The notes under the pieces: model-generated
Told to the model about the DNA's origin: nothing
The model's database searches: none
Seen by the model: the letters and a program-made list of their open reading frames with translations, nothing else
In this document: in pieces, positions 5,977 through 14,576 of the stretch
Numbering within the stretch: position 1 is the stretch's first letter
Layout: every line of letters begins with the position of its first letter
Source: Mollicutes bacterium
Lineage (GTDB): Bacteria > Bacillota_I > Bacilli_A > Izemoplasmatales > Izemoplasmataceae
Assembly (NCBI GenBank): GCA_003551455.1
Contig: PUMR01000046.1
Coordinates: forward strand, 1 to 23,523
Reading direction: 5' to 3'
Length of the DNA stretch: 23,523 bases
Translations under genes and position numbers: made by a program

Positions 5977-7050
5977 ATGGACGAAGTGAAGGAATTACGC
6001 ATGACGGCCGTTGTCAAAGACCGGCCGGAACGAGGTTTCACCATCGAAAAACGGACCATCAGCACCGAACTGAAAGAAGACGAAGTCCTTGTCAAAGTCC
6101 GCACAGCCTCTTTTTGCGGGACGGATTATCACCTCTACGCTTTCGACGAGTGGGCGAAGAACCGCTTGCAGCTTCCCTTGATTGTCGGGCATGAGTTCAG
6201 CGGCGAGGTCATCAAAGTCGGAAAGAAGGTCACGAAAGTCGACCTCGGCGACATTGTCAGCGCCGAGACGCATATCATCTGCGGTGAATGCGAATTCTGT
6301 CTGCGCGGCGAAGGGCACATCTGTGAGAACACGGAGATCATCGGTGTCGACACGGATGGTTGCTTTGCCGGTTACGTCAAGATTCCCGAAGCCAACTGCT
6401 TCTTGAACGACAAGGCGGCGAACCACTTGCACCTTTCGGTCCAGGAACCGTTGGGCAACGCCGTGCACACCATGGCGCACTTCCCTATCGAAGGAAGAAG
6501 CGTGGCGATCGTCGGTTGCGGGCCGCTCGGACTCATGGGTATCGATGTCGCGCGCGCCTATGGTGCGAAGAAGATCATCGCCATCGAGATCAACGCGTAC
6601 CGGCGGCAAAAAGCCGCGGAACTCGGCGCCGACGTCGTCATCAATCCCCTGGAGGAGGATGTCGTGCGGCGGGTCCTCGCAGAGACCGATGGCCGCGGCG
6701 TGGATGTCATCGGTGAATTCAGCGGCAACAAGACCGCCATCGAACAGGCGTTCAAATATATCAAGCCCGGCGGCGGCATGAGTCTCTTGGGCATCCCGGC
6801 GGAAGACATCGAATTGAACCTCGCCGACGATGTCGTGTTCAAAGGGATCGAGATCTATGGTGTCGTCGGCAGAAGGATCTATGACACTTGGCACGAAGTG
6901 CGACGGCTCATCGACGAGGGGAAGCTCAATCTCGACAAGATTATCACCCATGAACTCCCCCTCAAGGACGTCGAGAAAGCGGCCGAGATCATGAAATCCG
7001 GAGATAGTGGAAAAATCGTGTTGATTCCCGAGGAGGACGATTATGAGTGA
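5977..7050 (+). CDS. tdh: L-threonine 3-dehydrogenase
   Basis: This 357-residue zinc alcohol-dehydrogenase family enzyme oxidises L-threonine with NAD to 2-amino-3-ketobutyrate, the first step of threonine breakdown to glycine and acetyl-CoA. Catalytic zinc ligands are visible as Cys47 ([10 protein letters not shown]) and His72-Glu73 (GHEFSGEV). The structural zinc cysteines are 102, 105, 108 and 116 ([15 protein letters not shown]). The Rossmann motif is GCGPLGLMG. Identity as threonine rather than another sugar dehydrogenase rests on the family resemblance and on kbl directly behind. ATG 5977 has AGAGG eight bases upstream. The stop overlaps the kbl start by eight bases, suggesting coupled translation. 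A cre-like site lies in the leader. Confidence 0.95.
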   Translation: MDEVKELRMTAVVKDRPERGFTIEKRTISTELKEDEVLVKVRTASFCGTDYHLYAFDEWAKNRLQLPLIVGHEFSGEVIKVGKKVTKVDLGDIVSAETHIICGECEFCLRGEGHICENTEIIGVDTDGCFAGYVKIPEANCFLNDKAANHLHLSVQEPLGNAVHTMAHFPIEGRSVAIVGCGPLGLMGIDVARAYGAKKIIAIEINAYRRQKAAELGADVVINPLEEDVVRRVLAETDGRGVDVIGEFSGNKTAIEQAFKYIKPGGGMSLLGIPAEDIELNLADDVVFKGIEIYGVVGRRIYDTWHEVRRLIDEGKLNLDKIITHELPLKDVEKAAEIMKSGDSGKIVLIPEEDDYE

Positions 7051-8224
7051 CAAGTGGAAATTCATCGAAGACGAGATCCAAAAACTGAAGGACGACGGGG
7101 TCTATCGGAAACTCCCCGTGAACTATGGTCCCTGCGATAATGAGATCGATCTCGACGGAAGGAGAGTCATCAACCTCTCCAGCAACAACTACCTCGGCTT
7201 CGCCAACCATCCGCGGGTGAAGAAAGCCGCCAAAGAGGCCATCGAAAAGTATGGCGCCGGCGCCGGCGCCGTCCGGACGATCGTCGGCAACCAGGACCTC
7301 ATCGAGAGGCTCGAAGAGCTCTTGGCGGAGTTCAAACGCGAAGAGGCCGTCATCTGTTTCCAATCCGGTCTGAACTGCAACATCGGTACCATCCAGGCCG
7401 TCACCGCAAAGGGCGACCTCATCGTGAGCGACGAATTGAACCATGCCTCGATCATCGACGGCGTGCGCCTTTCCAAAGCCGACAAGGCGATCTACAAACA
7501 CAACGACATGGAGGACCTCGAAAGAATCCTCAAAGAAAAACGTAAAGATTACGCGAACGTCTATATCATCACCGACGGTGTCTTTTCGATGGACGGCGAT
7601 CTGGCCGACCTGCCGCGGATCGTCGAACTGGCGAAAGAACACGATTGTTTGACCTATGTGGATGATGCCCACGGCAGCGGTGTCCTCGGCGAGAGCGGCC
7701 GTGGCACCGTCGACCATTTCGGTCTCCACGGCGAAGTCGATTTCATCGTCGGCACCTTGAGCAAGGCCATCGGCATCGTCGGCGGCTATGTGGCCACCAA
7801 ACAGAGTGTGAAGGACTGGCTGTTGCACCGGGGACGCCCCCTGCTTTTCTCGACCGCCCTTCCACCCGCCGCGACAGCGGCCACCATTGAAAGTGTGAAG
7901 ATGCTCATGGAGAGCGAAGAACACACGGAGAAACTCTGGGCCAATGCGAAGTATTTCAAGGAATCCTTGCGCGAGTTGGGCTTCGACATCGGTCAGAGCG
8001 AAACCCCCATCACCCCCGTCATGATCGGCGGGGAGGCCAAGACCATGGATTTTTCCCAGGCCTTGTTGGATGAAGGCGTGTTCGTATCGGGCATCGTCTT
8101 TCCGACCGTACCGAAGAACCAGGGACGTTGTCGCGTCATGATCAGCGCCGCTCATACCAGGGATAATCTCGATGAAGCCATCGCCGCTTTTGCAAGGGTG
8201 GGGAGGAAACTGGGCGTCATCTGA
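7043..8224 (+). CDS. kbl: Glycine C-acetyltransferase (2-amino-3-ketobutyrate CoA ligase)
   Basis: This 393-residue PLP enzyme of the alpha-oxoamine synthase family splits 2-amino-3-ketobutyrate with CoA into glycine and acetyl-CoA, completing the Tdh pathway. Diagnostic motifs are [19 protein letters not shown] (about 130-137), [11 protein letters not shown] (206-216) and the PLP lysine in GTLSKAIG (Lys241). The length matches the E. coli enzyme. AGGAGG lies six bases before the ATG, inside the end of tdh. The TGA stop (8222-8224) sits in the loop of a hairpin formed by the last codons and the spacer before the next gene. BioF-type activity is the main alternative, but tdh next door argues for Kbl. 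Confidence 0.95.
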   Translation: MSDKWKFIEDEIQKLKDDGVYRKLPVNYGPCDNEIDLDGRRVINLSSNNYLGFANHPRVKKAAKEAIEKYGAGAGAVRTIVGNQDLIERLEELLAEFKREEAVICFQSGLNCNIGTIQAVTAKGDLIVSDELNHASIIDGVRLSKADKAIYKHNDMEDLERILKEKRKDYANVYIITDGVFSMDGDLADLPRIVELAKEHDCLTYVDDAHGSGVLGESGRGTVDHFGLHGEVDFIVGTLSKAIGIVGGYVATKQSVKDWLLHRGRPLLFSTALPPAATAATIESVKMLMESEEHTEKLWANAKYFKESLRELGFDIGQSETPITPVMIGGEAKTMDFSQALLDEGVFVSGIVFPTVPKNQGRCRVMISAAHTRDNLDEAIAAFARVGRKLGVI

Positions 8225-8236
8225 CGCTCTTCCTCC
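8202..8236 (+). promoter_or_regulatory. Hairpin spanning the kbl stop codon
   Basis: GGAGGAA (8202-8208) is complementary to TTCCTCC (8230-8236), and inside it GCGTC (8214-8218) pairs with GACGC (8223-8227) around loop ATCT. The kbl TGA overlaps this loop and the next ATG begins directly after the hairpin. The downstream gene has no ribosome site of its own, so initiation may depend on ribosomes that have just finished kbl and opened the structure. Confidence 0.5.
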
Positions 8237-9187
8237 ATGAGACGCTACATCGGTTATTCCACGTTGGTCGTGTTCGCCGTGCTCCTCACGGGAGCGACCA
8301 TCATCAACGCTTTTCGCGAGAACGTCTTTCTCTCCCTGGCGTTCCTCCCTTTCGTCATCATCATGTTCTATGTGTTCTATCGGGTCTTCATCGAGGCTCG
8401 GAACATCAAAGACAGCTACAAACTTCTATCGCGAAAGGCCCTTTATGATTTTTTGGCCACCGCCATCGCCGCCATCGTCACTTTCATCCTGAGTGTGCAA
8501 GTCGGACTCGGCCCCGTCACCGCTTCCGGCGTCGTCGGTGTCGCGGCCGCGCTCGCTTTGCGTCCTTATGCCGTTCCGATCTTTTGCGGGTCGTTTCTCG
8601 GGATGTCTTGTATCGACCACCTTTCCATGTGGCAGTTCGTCATCGCTTCTGTCGTGGTGGGAGCGATCTTTGTGGCCACGAAAGACGTTTTCAACGGCTA
8701 TGGGGGCAAGCTGGGAACCATCGCCTTCGGTGCCGCCTTGTTGACGGGCATCATCGTGCGGGCCGATTTCCTCGACCCCATCGCCTACGATTCGTGGGAA
8801 CGGGTCCACCTTGTTGTTGCCAGTGTTGTCGGCGCAGTGGTGGCCTATGTCATCAGTATCCGTTTCCAAGCCGGACCGGTATTCGGAAGCGGCATCGTCG
8901 GAGTGGTCGCCGGCCCGATCCTCCCGCTGCTTTTCGGCGCTTTCGGCGCCGAACTCGCCATCGCCGCCTTCGGTGCCTCTTTTGTCGGTATGAGTTCTCC
9001 GGAAAAGCTGGGGAATGAACGTTATATATTGTTCGCCGGGGCCATGTTCGGGTTCATCCTCGTCTTGAGCGCTCCTTTCTTCAACGGCGCCGGCGGCAAA
9101 CTGGGAACCATCGCCTTCGTCAGTGCGATGATGATAGGCGGTGTGCGCACCTTTCTCCGGCAGAAAAGATTTATCGGCACTTCTTGA
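8237..9187 (+). CDS. Polytopic membrane protein with two GGKLGTIAF repeats, unknown function
   Basis: This 316-residue protein is almost entirely hydrophobic, with two N-terminal membrane helices, a short charged loop (EARNIKDSYKLLSRKA) and then two homologous halves. Half 1 is about residues 74-170 and half 2 about 191-301. Each carries GPV-x2-SG-x-VGV, then SF(L/V)GMS, then GGKLGTIAF. I do not recognise the family. Internal duplication with glycine-rich helices suggests a transporter or channel-like fold (inference). The ATG at 8237 lacks a nearby Shine-Dalgarno sequence, is in frame with kbl, and follows its TGA by four codons. It lies between kbl and regulator 2 (28-base gap) and is probably cotranscribed with both. 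A thiol or nucleotide role is not supported. Confidence 0.75.
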   Translation: MRRYIGYSTLVVFAVLLTGATIINAFRENVFLSLAFLPFVIIMFYVFYRVFIEARNIKDSYKLLSRKALYDFLATAIAAIVTFILSVQVGLGPVTASGVVGVAAALALRPYAVPIFCGSFLGMSCIDHLSMWQFVIASVVVGAIFVATKDVFNGYGGKLGTIAFGAALLTGIIVRADFLDPIAYDSWERVHLVVASVVGAVVAYVISIRFQAGPVFGSGIVGVVAGPILPLLFGAFGAELAIAAFGASFVGMSSPEKLGNERYILFAGAMFGFILVLSAPFFNGAGGKLGTIAFVSAMMIGGVRTFLRQKRFIGTS

Positions 9188-9215
9188 CGACAACCCCCGA
9201 AAGCGGGGTGGATGC

Positions 9216-10490
9216 ATGCAGGATCCCCTGACTGTCTTCAATCTGCCAAAGAACAGAGAGGATTTCGGCTATGCGGTGCGTATCTTGCGTACCCGCCGGA
9301 ACGACTCGCTGCGCGGTCTCGCCCGCAAGGCGGGCTTTTCGCATGCGCATCTAAGGAAGATCGAGACCGGTTCGACCACTATCGGACGGGACGTTTTTGC
9401 GCGTCTGGCCGCTGTGCTCGATCTCGACCTCAACTGCGAAGAGGAAGAAAGAGATGCGTTCACCGACCTTCATGACCGGTTGGAATACGCCTTCTTGTAT
9501 CTGGACCATGATGCGACCGAACGTCTCTACCGAAAATTGCAAACCACCCGTGCCATCCATGGTCATTCGCTATGGATGACCGACTATATGCTCATCATGC
9601 TCGGCTGCGGTTATCTCGGGCGCGAAGGTTCGCCGGAAAATGCGGATTCCCTGGTCGAGGAACTCACATCGGTCGCCACGCGTTTCCCCGCTGAAAAAAA
9701 GCAGCGGTTCCATGTCTATAGGGGTGCCCATCATTATCACTGGAACCGTTTTGACGAGGCCCTCGAAGATTATCGCCAGGCCATCGATTCGGCGGTGAAC
9801 CGGCCCCATACCGCACTCGCGCATCTTTTGATGGCCCGCATCAACAACGAAACGGGCCATCTCACGGAATCGTCATACCACCTCGACAAAGCCCGCAAGA
9901 TATTCGAAGCGGACCAGAATGTGCTCCGGGTCGCAGAATGTGAAGCCGTGGAGATCTCGAACATGATCAAGGCCGGCATTCATACGGGGGTGGAGGAGAG
10001 ACTGGAAAAGACGATCGCGACGGCCCGCCGCTATGGATATCGAGTCCTCGAGACCGCCCTGCAGAATGCTTGGGCTCTTCATCATTATTTCGAGAAGGAC
10101 TATGAGAAGGCTGTCGAGAGACTGGACAAAGCCAAAGACGATACGACACGTGGCCATTATTTCCACTCTCTCCTGTTATTGAAGCTACAAGGGCCACAAG
10201 CGGCATTGACCCATATCAAGAGTTTGCCCGAATGCAATGACAAGACCGGGCGTTTCGACATGTATGAGAAGGGACTCGCTTTCATGCGGGCGTATGCGGA
10301 AAAAGGGCTCTCGGAATCGGAAGCTGAGCTCGAAATGTTCTTCGAGGCCGCCTGGGAACAGATGGCCCCGGTCACGGCGGAGGTCGCTTATTCGTACTAT
10401 GTTCCGCTTTTGAAAGAGAAGCGTCGTTATAAAAAGGCTTATGAGGCCACGCAGAAGATGATCACCATGACCAAGCGTTCATTGGCTTGA
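9216..10490 (+). CDS. HTH-TPR transcriptional regulator 2 (RRNPP/Rgg-like architecture)
   Basis: This 424-residue protein has an N-terminal XRE-type HTH (about residues 16-70, with SLRGLARKAGFSHAHLRKIE) and TPR-like helical repeats, including FDEALEDYRQAID and YEKAVERLDKAKDD. Length and layout match the regulators at 4294 and 13302. Sequence similarity to them is visible in the HTH and low elsewhere. ATG 9216 is chosen because the protein begins just before the HTH and GGGGTG lies about five bases upstream, a weak ribosome site. An upstream in-frame ATG at 9141 would lie inside the previous gene. The HIT gene follows after 16 bases. Ligand and targets are unknown. No pheromone gene is visible. 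Confidence 0.8.
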   Translation: MQDPLTVFNLPKNREDFGYAVRILRTRRNDSLRGLARKAGFSHAHLRKIETGSTTIGRDVFARLAAVLDLDLNCEEEERDAFTDLHDRLEYAFLYLDHDATERLYRKLQTTRAIHGHSLWMTDYMLIMLGCGYLGREGSPENADSLVEELTSVATRFPAEKKQRFHVYRGAHHYHWNRFDEALEDYRQAIDSAVNRPHTALAHLLMARINNETGHLTESSYHLDKARKIFEADQNVLRVAECEAVEISNMIKAGIHTGVEERLEKTIATARRYGYRVLETALQNAWALHHYFEKDYEKAVERLDKAKDDTTRGHYFHSLLLLKLQGPQAALTHIKSLPECNDKTGRFDMYEKGLAFMRAYAEKGLSESEAELEMFFEAAWEQMAPVTAEVAYSYYVPLLKEKRRYKKAYEATQKMITMTKRSLA

Positions 10491-10506
10491 GAAGGAGTTA
10501 TCCGCC

Positions 10507-10875
10507 ATGTCTGAATGCATATTCTGCAATCTGAGACACGAGATCGTCTACGAAAACAGCCACGTGTTCGCGGTCTACGACCGTTTTCCCGTCAGCAAGG
10601 GGCATGTCCTCGTCATTCCCAAACGTCACATCGAACACTACTTCGAAGCCACCGAGGAAGAAGTCATCGCCATCCACAAGGCCCTCCATGCCATGAAGGT
10701 CCATCTGGACAAGCGATGCGCCCCCGATGGCTACAACATCGGTACGAACGTCCATACCGCGGGCGGTCAGACGGTGTTCCATCTGCACATCCATCTCATC
10801 CCGCGTTATGGAGGGGATGTCGACAACCCCGCGGGCGGCATCCGCGGCGTCATCCCCGATAAAAAGACATATTGA
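10507..10875 (+). CDS. HIT-family nucleotide hydrolase
   Basis: This 122-residue histidine-triad protein probably hydrolyses Ap4A or other nucleoside polyphosphates or phosphoramidates. The triad is HLHIHLIPRY with His92, His94 and His96. An N-terminal CIFC pair (Cys4, Cys7), often zinc-binding in this family, and the GD-x3-NPAGG-x-RGVIP C-terminus match the Firmicutes HIT proteins. ATG 10507 has AAGGAG nine bases upstream. The stop TGA overlaps the ribosome site of the PAS-EAL gene, so the two are translationally linked. In vivo substrate is not known. Confidence 0.93.
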   Translation: MSECIFCNLRHEIVYENSHVFAVYDRFPVSKGHVLVIPKRHIEHYFEATEEEVIAIHKALHAMKVHLDKRCAPDGYNIGTNVHTAGGQTVFHLHIHLIPRYGGDVDNPAGGIRGVIPDKKTY

Positions 10876-10885
10876 GGTGGCCGAC

Positions 10886-12742
10886 ATGGTTCGATTCGAC
10901 TTCCTTTTCATGAGACGCCTGGCAATGGTCGGTGTCCTCCCACCGCTGGCCTTCACTGCCGCCCTCTTCGTCTTTTCGGGTGTTTTCGGTTTTTTCGAGG
11001 CCTCTTTTGTCCATTATGTCGTCATCATCCCGGCGACTTCTTTCGCCGGAATCTTCGCTTATATCGTCATCACCAGACACTTGCGCCTCACGTTCACCCT
11101 CGCCGAGACCATCGCCGACACGAGCCATGACGGCATCGTGATAACCGACCGGAAGAACCGCATCGTCTATGCCAACCCGACTGTCGTCCGCTCGACGGGA
11201 TACAAAAGGGCGGAGCTTGTCGGCATGACGCCCGGGGACTTCAAGTCGGGCATCCACGACAAGGCATACTATGAGCGGATGTGGCGCTCCATCCATGAAC
11301 AAGGGCATTGGCGCGGAGAAATCTGGGACCGCAGGAAGAACGGCGACCTGCTTCCCAAGGATCTCACGATCCGCACTGTGAAAGACAGAAGGGGGAACAT
11401 CCGCTATCACCTCGGCATCCATCGCGACTTGACGGAAATCGAGACGTTGAAAAAGGACAAGGAAATGCTTCTTAGAACCCATCCCGAGACGGGTCTCCCC
11501 AACGAATTGGCCTTGCGGGAAAGGATGGAGGAGCTCTTGGAACGATCGGTACCCTTCCATCTCCTCCTCACCAAAGTCAACAACAAATCCGCACTGATGG
11601 CCAGCCGGGACGAAAAGACCTATCTGGGCATGTTCAAGCCCCTTTCCGACGCTTTGCGAAAAGAGGAACGCGTTACTCTCTATGCCCAGATCGACAGCGA
11701 ATTCTTCGCCCTCCTCGTCTATCGGGGGACGCAAGAGGAAGAGACCTTCGCTTCTTATCTCCGCGGGTACGAAAAGAGGTTGCAGGAGATGGCCGACCAT
11801 CTCGGCACTCCATTGGATTGCACCTCGGCATTGGTCGCGCATCCGGAGCACGGCGAAGAAACCGACGATCTCACCACGGCCGCCCATGTCACGTTGGCGG
11901 CGGCCATCGAGGCCGGCACGAGCGGCATGGTCTTCACCGCTTCCCTCCAAGAGGAACTGGAAGGGGCCCAACGTCTTGTGGAGGCCCTCAGGAACGCGGT
12001 GGAAAACGAAGAAATCGCGGTGGCCTACCAACCGATTGTCGCTCTGGATGAAGGCAAGATCGCCGGTTTTGAAGCTTTGGCGCGCTTCCAGGGACATTCA
12101 CCCGCCGTATTCATCCCGCTCGCCGAAAGGCACGGCCTGATCGGCGAGGTCGGAAGACTGGTCCGCAGACAAGCGTTCGCGGCGAAGAAAGTCTTTGACG
12201 GGATTCACGACGAATCATACCTGCTCACTTTGAACATCAGCGTCCAAGAATTCGCCAATGACACGTTCCTTCCCGAAATCACGCGTCAATGCGAAGAGAC
12301 CGGTGTGTCTCCGAAAGACATCGTTCTGGAGATCACCGAGTCCACATATGTCTCGAACTATGCCGCTTTCAACGACTTTCTGCGTGCCCTCAAGAAAGAA
12401 GGGTTCCGCATCGCCGTGGATGATTTCGGCACCGGATACTCATCCCTTTCCCATCTGCAAGAGATGCCTGTCGACATGTTGAAGATCGACCGCTCGTTCG
12501 TCGCCGACCTTCCTGCGACGCGGAGCCTCGGTGTGATAGAGGCGATCATCGCCTTGGGCAAGGCTCACGAGTTGGATATCATCGCCGAAGGTATCGAACA
12601 TGCCGACCAAGCGGAAATCATCAAACGACTCGGCGGCATGTTCGCTCAAGGTTTCCTGTTCGCTAAACCGCTCGCCGAAGAAGAGATGACAAAAGCCCTG
12701 CAAAAGAAAAACGGCCCTTTCAACGGCCGTTCCGGGGTTTGA
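10886..12742 (+). CDS. Membrane-anchored PAS - degenerate GGDEF - EAL c-di-GMP phosphodiesterase
   Basis: This 618-residue protein has two membrane helices (about 12-34 and 41-63), a PAS sensor domain (about 72-190), a GGDEF-like domain (about 195-355) and an EAL domain (about 365-605). The GGDEF signature is lost: the region reads QIDSEFFALL, so no cyclase activity is expected. The EAL domain keeps its catalytic set: Glu396 (FEALAR), Asn450, Glu482 (LEITES), Asp512-Asp513 (DDFGTGYSS), Lys533, Glu568 and Gln588. It should therefore hydrolyse c-di-GMP to pGpG in response to a PAS signal. ATG 10886 has GAGGTGG five bases upstream, overlapping the HIT stop. Its last codons overlap a convergent gene by 23 bases and encode that gene's terminator stem. 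Confidence 0.92.
   Translation: MVRFDFLFMRRLAMVGVLPPLAFTAALFVFSGVFGFFEASFVHYVVIIPATSFAGIFAYIVITRHLRLTFTLAETIADTSHDGIVITDRKNRIVYANPTVVRSTGYKRAELVGMTPGDFKSGIHDKAYYERMWRSIHEQGHWRGEIWDRRKNGDLLPKDLTIRTVKDRRGNIRYHLGIHRDLTEIETLKKDKEMLLRTHPETGLPNELALRERMEELLERSVPFHLLLTKVNNKSALMASRDEKTYLGMFKPLSDALRKEERVTLYAQIDSEFFALLVYRGTQEEETFASYLRGYEKRLQEMADHLGTPLDCTSALVAHPEHGEETDDLTTAAHVTLAAAIEAGTSGMVFTASLQEELEGAQRLVEALRNAVENEEIAVAYQPIVALDEGKIAGFEALARFQGHSPAVFIPLAERHGLIGEVGRLVRRQAFAAKKVFDGIHDESYLLTLNISVQEFANDTFLPEITRQCEETGVSPKDIVLEITESTYVSNYAAFNDFLRALKKEGFRIAVDDFGTGYSSLSHLQEMPVDMLKIDRSFVADLPATRSLGVIEAIIALGKAHELDIIAEGIEHADQAEIIKRLGGMFAQGFLFAKPLAEEEMTKALQKKNGPFNGRSGV
12702..12731 (-). terminator. Terminator of the minus-strand CxxC membrane gene, inside the EAL coding end
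   Basis: AACGGCC (12710-12716) pairs with GGCCGTT (12725-12731). On the minus strand it is followed by TTTTCTTTTG. The stem is part of both coding sequences, which converge here. No T-run follows on the plus strand, so it serves the minus gene. Confidence 0.75.
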
Positions 12743-13211
12743 GTCGACATACGCTCCGATCGAGTGTGCGCAATATCCAAACGAATCCCGCCCCGACGAG
12801 CATAATCAGGATCACTTTCCAAAGCAGATTGCCGTGCGGGAAGACGATCGGTGTGAAAGCGATGCCGATGGCCGACACGAAAGCGACGACGCAGGGTGTG
12901 CACCCGAAAGTGAAAAGGCCGAAGAAGAACGAGAAGAAAGGAATCGACGTCGTGCCCGCAGGTTCCTTTCCCGTGAGATGGATGCGGATGCGCCCCAGAC
13001 TCAGCATAAGGGCCGCCATGGCCGCCATCGCGGCGTTCAGAGCTTGGTGCAGCAAGAGTAAAGGGACACCGAGCGTGGCGACCGTGTCAAAAACGCCCCC
13101 GTGGGCGAGCACATCCAAGAAGGTATAGATTCCGTGCATGAAGAGAAACGCCACCGACAAGAACAGCATGTTTTTCCTTTCCCTTTGTTTTTGCAAGAGC
13201 ATTCCGAGCAT
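12720..13211 (-). CDS. Small membrane protein with a CTPC motif, unknown function
   Basis: This is a 163-residue integral membrane protein with about four hydrophobic segments. The notable feature is GCTPCVVAFVSAIG at about 103-116, a CxxC pair (Cys104, Cys107) at the start of a membrane helix. That arrangement recalls metal or thiol-handling membrane proteins such as the Mer or CcdA groups, but I cannot assign a family. The start is uncertain between ATG 13217 and ATG 13211. The latter has AGGTG eight bases upstream and is preferred. It is transcribed divergently from regulator 3, apparently from an overlapping promoter, and convergently with the PAS-EAL gene. Confidence 0.65.
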   Translation of the reverse strand: MLGMLLQKQRERKNMLFLSVAFLFMHGIYTFLDVLAHGGVFDTVATLGVPLLLLHQALNAAMAAMAALMLSLGRIRIHLTGKEPAGTTSIPFFSFFFGLFTFGCTPCVVAFVSAIGIAFTPIVFPHGNLLWKVILIMLVGAGFVWILRTLDRSVCRLKPRNGR

Positions 13212-13240
13212 CGTCATCACACCTTTTCCACAGTATAACA
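13211..13240. promoter_or_regulatory. Overlapping divergent promoters
   Basis: One AT-rich core serves both strands. Plus strand: TCGTCA (13211-13216), 17 bases, TATAAC (13234-13239), towards regulator 3. Minus strand: TGTTATACT, an extended -10 at 13240-13232, towards the CxxC membrane gene. The two -10 hexamers overlap by four bases, so the directions may compete. Confidence 0.5.
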
Positions 13241-13301
13241 ATCTCTTTCAATTGTGCGGTCACGAACGCTCAAAAACGAGCAACTTCCCGAGGAGGTCTC
13301 C

Positions 13302-14576
13302 ATGGAGGAAAAGGAAAAAGACCAGCTCCGTTTGCGTCTTTTCATCCATCTTTGCCGCAAAGAGACGGGCCTTTCGCTCGCCGAACTCGCCCGCCGGGCG
13401 GATGTTTCGCGTGAGCGGCTCCGGAGACTGGAAAAAGAGGGGGAGCCACTCGAAGATGAGACCTTTGACCGGGTCAAAGAGGCTCTCGGCATCCAACCAT
13501 ATGACGGGCACTCCTTGTTGGTGGAATTCAAGGGGAAGTTCGACAGTCTCTACCACAACATCCTCTATCGAGAATATTTCGATGCCCAGGAAAATTACGA
13601 CCATCTGTTGGAAAACAGGGAACGATATACGAAAAGCGGCTGCTTCGTCGATTACCATCTGATCATGTTCGTCGCGGCCTACCGTCTACGCCGTTCGCGC
13701 GAAGAAGCGGAACCGTTCTATCAGACCGCCAAGATGCTTTTCCCCGTCATGGATGCATGGCAGAAAGGGCTCTTCAAAGTGGAGGAGGCCATCTACCGCT
13801 ATCGCACCGCCCGCGGTGAAGGAAGCGTGGAACAACTGGAAAAATGCCTACGGGATCTGGACGACCCCCATCTCCTCGCCAATGCGCACATCACCATCGG
13901 GACCATCCTGCATAACGACTACCGCCGTTACCGGGAAGCCGTGAACCATCTCGAGAAAGCGCTGTCGCTGTACGAGCGACACGCCAATTTCCACCGGGCT
14001 TGCCGGACCAAACTGCTTCTGCAGATCATCCGCATCCACCAGCAGAATCCCATCGAGGTCCAAAGGCTCCACGAAGATGTCATCGCTTTCGCCTCCCGGG
14101 TGGGAGCGCTGGAACTCTACTATTTCGCCCAACTGAACATGGCCCGCTTCCGCCTCTTGGAAAAGGAACCCGCCGCCGCATTGGAGATTCTCTCACGGTT
14201 CCGCCTGGAGGTCGCTTGGTATTATATTTTCAAGATCTATGCCTATCATCTTCTGGGACGCACCGTTCTCGTGCTGAAAACCATCGAAGAGTACAAGAAG
14301 CGTCCGGTGAAGACCTACAAGCCGGTGGAGACGATGTTCATCGAGATCATGGAGAAACTCTCCGTGAAAAAAGTGGATAAATATCTACTCGAAAGGCTCA
14401 AAGATATCACCGACACCTCTTTCGAGAGCGGGGACTATCTGATGTTCGCCATCACCACGAAAGTCTACACGGGTGCTCTCGAGGAGAAAAGGATGTACAA
14501 AGAGGCATGTATCTATGCCGAGAGGATGCTGGATGTCCTCCGGCACATCAGAAGAAACAGGAGGGGAACCATATGA
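13302..14576 (+). CDS. HTH-TPR transcriptional regulator 3 (RRNPP/Rgg-like architecture)
   Basis: This 424-residue protein has an XRE-type HTH at about residues 8-64 ([20 protein letters not shown]) followed by TPR-like repeats, the clearest being [18 protein letters not shown]. Size and domain order match regulators 1 and 2. ATG 13302 has AGGAGG five bases upstream. The stop overlaps the next start as ATGA, so it heads an operon with yjbQ, an M48 protease and a 53-residue ORF. The strongly basic C-terminus (RHIRRNRR) is distinctive. A receptor for a processed peptide is an attractive but unproven reading, because the operon holds a membrane protease and a tiny ORF. Confidence 0.8.
   Translation: MEEKEKDQLRLRLFIHLCRKETGLSLAELARRADVSRERLRRLEKEGEPLEDETFDRVKEALGIQPYDGHSLLVEFKGKFDSLYHNILYREYFDAQENYDHLLENRERYTKSGCFVDYHLIMFVAAYRLRRSREEAEPFYQTAKMLFPVMDAWQKGLFKVEEAIYRYRTARGEGSVEQLEKCLRDLDDPHLLANAHITIGTILHNDYRRYREAVNHLEKALSLYERHANFHRACRTKLLLQIIRIHQQNPIEVQRLHEDVIAFASRVGALELYYFAQLNMARFRLLEKEPAAALEILSRFRLEVAWYYIFKIYAYHLLGRTVLVLKTIEEYKKRPVKTYKPVETMFIEIMEKLSVKKVDKYLLERLKDITDTSFESGDYLMFAITTKVYTGALEEKRMYKEACIYAERMLDVLRHIRRNRRGTI

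Noticed and set aside
5789..5989. A 66-codon frame before tdh as a possible pheromone precursor
   Set aside because: It runs through the tdh promoter, -10 region and ribosome site and lacks a secretion signal.
6989..8155. A 388-codon minus-strand frame opposite kbl
   Set aside because: Antisense shadow of a clear PLP enzyme, with no family resemblance or ribosome site. The same applies to 5995-7065 and 10850-12097 (minus).
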